Assembly (NCBI RefSeq): GCF_014645835.1 | Contig: NZ_BMMM01000019.1 | Span: forward strand, 62,001-126,000 | Direction of reading: 5' to 3' | Length of the DNA stretch: 64,000 nucleotides | Origin: Streptomyces albiflavescens | GTDB taxonomy: Bacteria > Actinomycetota > Actinomycetes > Streptomycetales > Streptomycetaceae | In this document: one piece after another, positions 60,908 to 64,000 of the stretch | Layout of the letters: every line of letters starts with the position of its first letter | How positions within the stretch are numbered: position 1 is the stretch's first letter | The notes under the pieces: model-generated | Database searches by the model: none | The model's input: the letters and a program-made list of their open reading frames with translations, nothing else | What the model was told of the DNA's origin: nothing | Position numbers and translations under genes: made by a program

Positions 60908-61204
60908 GGCACGCCTTTCCTAGATCACCACCACTGCGGTTGAATCCTGCGCCGCTTTCCTTTGTTGATTCTTTGAATCCGAGGGCCCCGACCTGAGATT
61001 CCTGTGAAGACGTCCCGGGGGACGGCCTGAAACCACGGTTGTCGGGCCTCCTCGGATTGTGAACACAGTATGAAACAGTCGACCGGCACCCTGAGTTTCC
61101 GATGAGATCCCCGCTCCCGGGGCCGTTTCCCACCTCTCCGGTCGGAGTAGTGAAGAAGGAGTTCCGCTGACCGGTCCCGCCGAACACCCCTGCCGGAGGT
61201 ATCT

Positions 61205-63886
61205 GTGATTCCAGCTCGCAAGCGGCACACCGTGGCCATCGTCGGAGCGGGCGCGGCCGGAACGCTGACCGCCGTCCAGCTGTGCGAGACGGCGGCGCGC
61301 CGCCGGGCGCCCCTGGACCTGGTCCTGGTCGACCCGGCCCCGGAGGCCGGACGCGGTACGGCGTACGCCACCCCCGACCCACGGCATCGACTCAACGTGC
61401 CCGCGAGCGGTATGAGTTGCTATCCCGACGACCCCGGCCACTTCACCCGCTGGCTGTGCCGGCACGGCGAACCCGCCGTCAGGGGTGCCGACTTCGCCAC
61501 CCGGTACCGGTACGGCGCCTATCTGGCCGACACGCTCGCCCAGGCGATCGTCCGCGCCCACGGCACGGTCGCCGTCCGTCGGCTGCGGACGCGGGCGGAG
61601 AGCTGTACCCGCACCCCCGACGGCGGACTGGAGCTTCAACTAGTCGATGGCGAAGGTCTCTTGGCCGACAGTGCGGTGCTCGCCACCGGGCCGGCCGCCG
61701 CGCGCGGCGACTGGGCGCCGTCGGGACTGCAGGCGTCCCAGCGCTTCCTGCGGTCCCCTTGGGCGCCGGGCGCCCTCGACGGCCCGCTCGCCGACCCGGC
61801 CGACGTCCTGCTGGTGGGTACCGGACTCACGGCGGTGGACCTGGCTCTGAGCCTCGACCGGCCCGGGCGCACCGTGCACGCCGTCTCCCGGAGGGGTCTG
61901 CTGCCCCAGCCGCACGCGATCGGGCCCGCCGCGGCGATGGCCGCCCCCGACGGGCTCGACGCGCCGTCGCTCTCCGCGCTGCGCAGGACGGTCTACCGCC
62001 ACATCGGCCGGGCCGTCCGTGCCCACGGCGACTGGCGCCCGGCGCTCGACAGCCTGCGGCCGCACACCGCGCGGCTGTGGCGCAGCCTCACCCCCGAGGA
62101 GCGGGCCGAGTTCCTGGAACGCGAGGGCGCGCTGTGGAACACCCATCGCCATCGGATGGCGCCCGCGACGGCCGAGTCGGTGTCCCGTGCCCGTACGGCC
62201 CGGCGACTGCGGGTGCATGCCGGAGCGGTCACCGACGCCACCGTCCTGAACGACGGGTCGTTGCTGGTCGTGCTCTCCAACGGCCAGGAGGTCCATACAG
62301 GTTGGGTCATCGACTGCACCGGACCCGGCCCGCGTCTCGAAGACCCCTTGTGGAGTTCGCTGTTCGACTCCGGTGCCGCGGTGCGCGGTCCGCTGGGCAT
62401 GGGCGCCGCGACGCGAGACGGCCGTCTTCTCGACGCCGAGGGCCGCAGTGAACACGGGCTGTTCACGCTCGGTGCTCCCCGTCGCGGGGAGCTGTGGGAG
62501 ACCACCGCCGTCCCGGAGATCCGTGTCCAAGCCGCCGCGCTCGCACAGGAGTTGCTGGCGCCGCTGTCGCCACCCCGGCGAGCCGTTCGCCGACGGCCCG
62601 TCGACGGGCACGGGCTCTCGCTGTCCACCCACGCCGAGGCGGCCGCCGCCTATCGCACCGGGCTCGACCGGGTCCTCAAGGTCAGGGCCGGAGCGGAGGC
62701 GGCCTTCGGGCGCGCGGTCTCTCTCGACCCCGGATTCGCGCTCGCGCACGCCGCGCTCGCCCTGCTCGGTCACGAGTGCGGCGCCGACGTCGACGTACCC
62801 AGGGCCCTCGCCGACGCACAGCGCTCCGCGCGCGAGCGGGCCGACGAACGGGAGCGTTCCTTCGTGGACGTCGTCACGCGGCGCGTCCACGGCGAACCCT
62901 CGGACGGGGGCGCAGACGCCCTGCTCGGGCATCTCGACCGGCACCCCGCCGACGCGCTGGCGCTCGCCGCCGCCGTGCCCACCATCGCCTTCTCCGGCAT
63001 CAACGACCTCGACGACGCCTACGCGCTGCGCCTGGTCGAGCGCACCTCGCCCGCGTACGACGGGCACTGGTTCCACACGTCGCTGCTGGCCTTCCTGCGC
63101 CAGGAACAGGGCCGCTTCCACGAGGCCGCCGAGCTGGCCCACCGCGCTCTGGCCACCGAGCCCGCCTCCGGGCACGCCGTGCACGCGCTCGCCCACGTCC
63201 ACTACGAGTCGGGCGCTCACGAGGTGGGCCGCGACTGGCTCGACGCCTGGGTGTCCGGGCAGGGCCGGGGCGCCGTCCACCGGGCGCATTTCTCCTGGCA
63301 CATCGCGCTGCACGAACTCGCCCTGGACGACCGCGCCGCCGTACGCAAGCGATGGTTCGCGCAGCTCGCGCCGGGGCGGGTGACCGGGGTGCGGGCGCTG
63401 GTCGACTCCGGGTCGCTGCTGTGGCGGGCCCGGCTGAGCGACAGCTGGCGTGGGCAGGTGCCCGCGGCGGACGTTCTCGACACCGTCTCGCGCGAGGTGG
63501 TCGAGCGGCCCGCGACCGCGTTCACCGCGTTGCACGCGGCGGTCGCCCTCGCCGCCGCCGGGGACGTGGCGGCCCTGCGCCGCCTGCGCGACCACGCCGC
63601 GGGGGCCGATCCCGTCCAGCGTGAGGTCATCGTCCCGCTCTGCCAGGCCTTCACCGCCCTGATCGAGGAACGCTTCCACGAAGCCGCCCGCGGCCTCGAC
63701 GCCCTCCTGCCGGCGCTCCGCAAGGTCGGCGGGAGCGCGGCCCAGCGCGAGGTCGTCGAGGAGACCCTGCTGTACGCCCTTGTCTCGGCGGGCCGTTGCG
63801 ACGCGGCCCGGCGACTCCTGGACACCCGCCTCGACCGCGGGGCGGCCCCGCGGGACCGGCGGCTGCTCGCCGCGCTGCCGGGCTGA
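61205..63886 (+). CDS. FAD/NAD(P)-binding protein fused to TTC38-like TPR domain
   Basis: 893 residues from GTG 61205 with GGAGG a few bases upstream. Residues 1-460 are a flavoprotein of the FAD-NAD(P)-binding (PF13454-like) type: dinucleotide motif VAIVGAGAAGTLTAVQL, LNVPASGMSCYPDDPGHFTR and a second Gly-rich motif VLLVGTGLTAVDLALSL. From about 490 to the end it resembles tetratricopeptide-repeat protein 38: DPGFALAHAALALLGHE, LAFLRQEQGRFHEAAELAHR and GHAVHALAHVHYESGAHEVG. Both parts are usually separate proteins. The frame is continuous with uniform codon use, so the fusion appears real. A substrate is not known; the flavin part may be an oxygenase. Confidence 0.8.
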   Translation: MIPARKRHTVAIVGAGAAGTLTAVQLCETAARRRAPLDLVLVDPAPEAGRGTAYATPDPRHRLNVPASGMSCYPDDPGHFTRWLCRHGEPAVRGADFATRYRYGAYLADTLAQAIVRAHGTVAVRRLRTRAESCTRTPDGGLELQLVDGEGLLADSAVLATGPAAARGDWAPSGLQASQRFLRSPWAPGALDGPLADPADVLLVGTGLTAVDLALSLDRPGRTVHAVSRRGLLPQPHAIGPAAAMAAPDGLDAPSLSALRRTVYRHIGRAVRAHGDWRPALDSLRPHTARLWRSLTPEERAEFLEREGALWNTHRHRMAPATAESVSRARTARRLRVHAGAVTDATVLNDGSLLVVLSNGQEVHTGWVIDCTGPGPRLEDPLWSSLFDSGAAVRGPLGMGAATRDGRLLDAEGRSEHGLFTLGAPRRGELWETTAVPEIRVQAAALAQELLAPLSPPRRAVRRRPVDGHGLSLSTHAEAAAAYRTGLDRVLKVRAGAEAAFGRAVSLDPGFALAHAALALLGHECGADVDVPRALADAQRSARERADERERSFVDVVTRRVHGEPSDGGADALLGHLDRHPADALALAAAVPTIAFSGINDLDDAYALRLVERTSPAYDGHWFHTSLLAFLRQEQGRFHEAAELAHRALATEPASGHAVHALAHVHYESGAHEVGRDWLDAWVSGQGRGAVHRAHFSWHIALHELALDDRAAVRKRWFAQLAPGRVTGVRALVDSGSLLWRARLSDSWRGQVPAADVLDTVSREVVERPATAFTALHAAVALAAAGDVAALRRLRDHAAGADPVQREVIVPLCQAFTALIEERFHEAARGLDALLPALRKVGGSAAQREVVEETLLYALVSAGRCDAARRLLDTRLDRGAAPRDRRLLAALPG

Positions 63887-63959
63887 GCGAGGCGTCTCGA
63901 ACCGGGTCCCGTTCGACATGTGTCTCGGGCGACCTGTGACGAACCGCCGGCACCCCCGA

Positions 63960-63995
63960 CTCCGGAGCCGGGAGCGCCGGCCCCCGGCTCCGGAG
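63960..63995 (+). terminator. Terminator after the flavoprotein/TPR gene
   Basis: Perfect 13-base arms CTCCGGAGCCGGG and CCCGGCTCCGGAG around a ten-base loop, 74 bases past the stop and at the very end of the window. Confidence 0.7.
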
Positions 63996-64000
63996 CCCCG

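Noticed and set aside
1..64000. rRNA, tRNA, riboswitch and phage structural genes
   Set aside because: Reading through the gaps I found no tRNA T-loop or cloverleaf, no rRNA core and no capsid/terminase-like protein; gaps are too short for rRNA.

Overview
The window is high-GC actinomycete DNA that reads as a Streptomyces chromosome. Signs of this are strong third-position GC bias, frequent GTG and one TTG start, 4-bp ATGA/GTGA gene overlaps, LAL-type LuxR, YafY/WYL, TetR and AraC regulators, and Streptomyces-style secreted enzymes. I see no rRNA, tRNA, complete CRISPR array or phage structural gene. The core-like parts look intact; the stretch between about 17.7 and 33.1 kb looks accessory and partly decayed.

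Layout. 0-6 kb: the end of an FMN monooxygenase, a lipoprotein hydrolase, a large secreted beta-propeller/lectin protein and a small secreted protein. 5.4-13.9 kb: a CDP-alcohol phosphatidyltransferase, then a coupled gene chain (MDR oxidoreductase, PTPS-fold protein, GT4 glycosyltransferase, methyltransferase, flippase-like membrane protein), a creatininase-family hydrolase on the other strand, and a GTP cyclohydrolase II coupled to an ornithine-cyclodeaminase-fold protein. The cyclohydrolase has Met where canonical RibA has its key Tyr. With the creatininase-family protein this suggests a two-step FAPy route feeding an uncharacterised, probably glycosylated, pyrimidine or pterin product. 13.9-17.7 kb: a TetR/MFS/serine-hydrolase operon divergent from a PPOX-type F420 protein, with a paired TetR operator.

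17.7-33.1 kb, accessory: one isolated type I-E CRISPR repeat, gene fragments (methyltransferase tail, pentapeptide-repeat protein, MFS transporter), a LAL regulator, a membrane NACHT ATPase, a complete IS5-family element plus a related IS remnant bracketing a DUF4253 gene, two VOC proteins, a WYL regulator and an IS481-type transposase gene. 33.2-38.6 kb: a quinate/shikimate catabolic unit (MHS transporter, TetR regulator, AroE-family dehydrogenase, QuiC-type dehydratase fused to an HPPD-like domain) with matching 24-bp sites in both outward promoters. 38.6-47.5 kb: a secreted GH31 enzyme, an APC permease, a hypothetical protein, and a 958-aa fusion of a catalase-like domain with an alpha-dioxygenase/cyclooxygenase-like domain.

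47.6-56.7 kb: one tightly packed operon for the oxidative and non-oxidative pentose phosphate pathway (tkt, tal, zwf, opcA, pgi, gnd, then a histidine phosphatase) ending in a strong hairpin and divergent from an AraC regulator. 58-64 kb: a secreted GH16 glucanase behind LacI/CebR-type operators, a lipoprotein L,D-transpeptidase, and an FAD/NAD(P)-binding protein fused to a TTC38-like TPR module, followed by a terminator hairpin.

My recollection of S. coelicolor locus tags (the Met-variant GCH II is SCO6655; a pentose phosphate cluster is about SCO6658-6663) would place these two loci close together there. Here they are about 34 kb apart, which fits the middle of the window being variable or inserted DNA.
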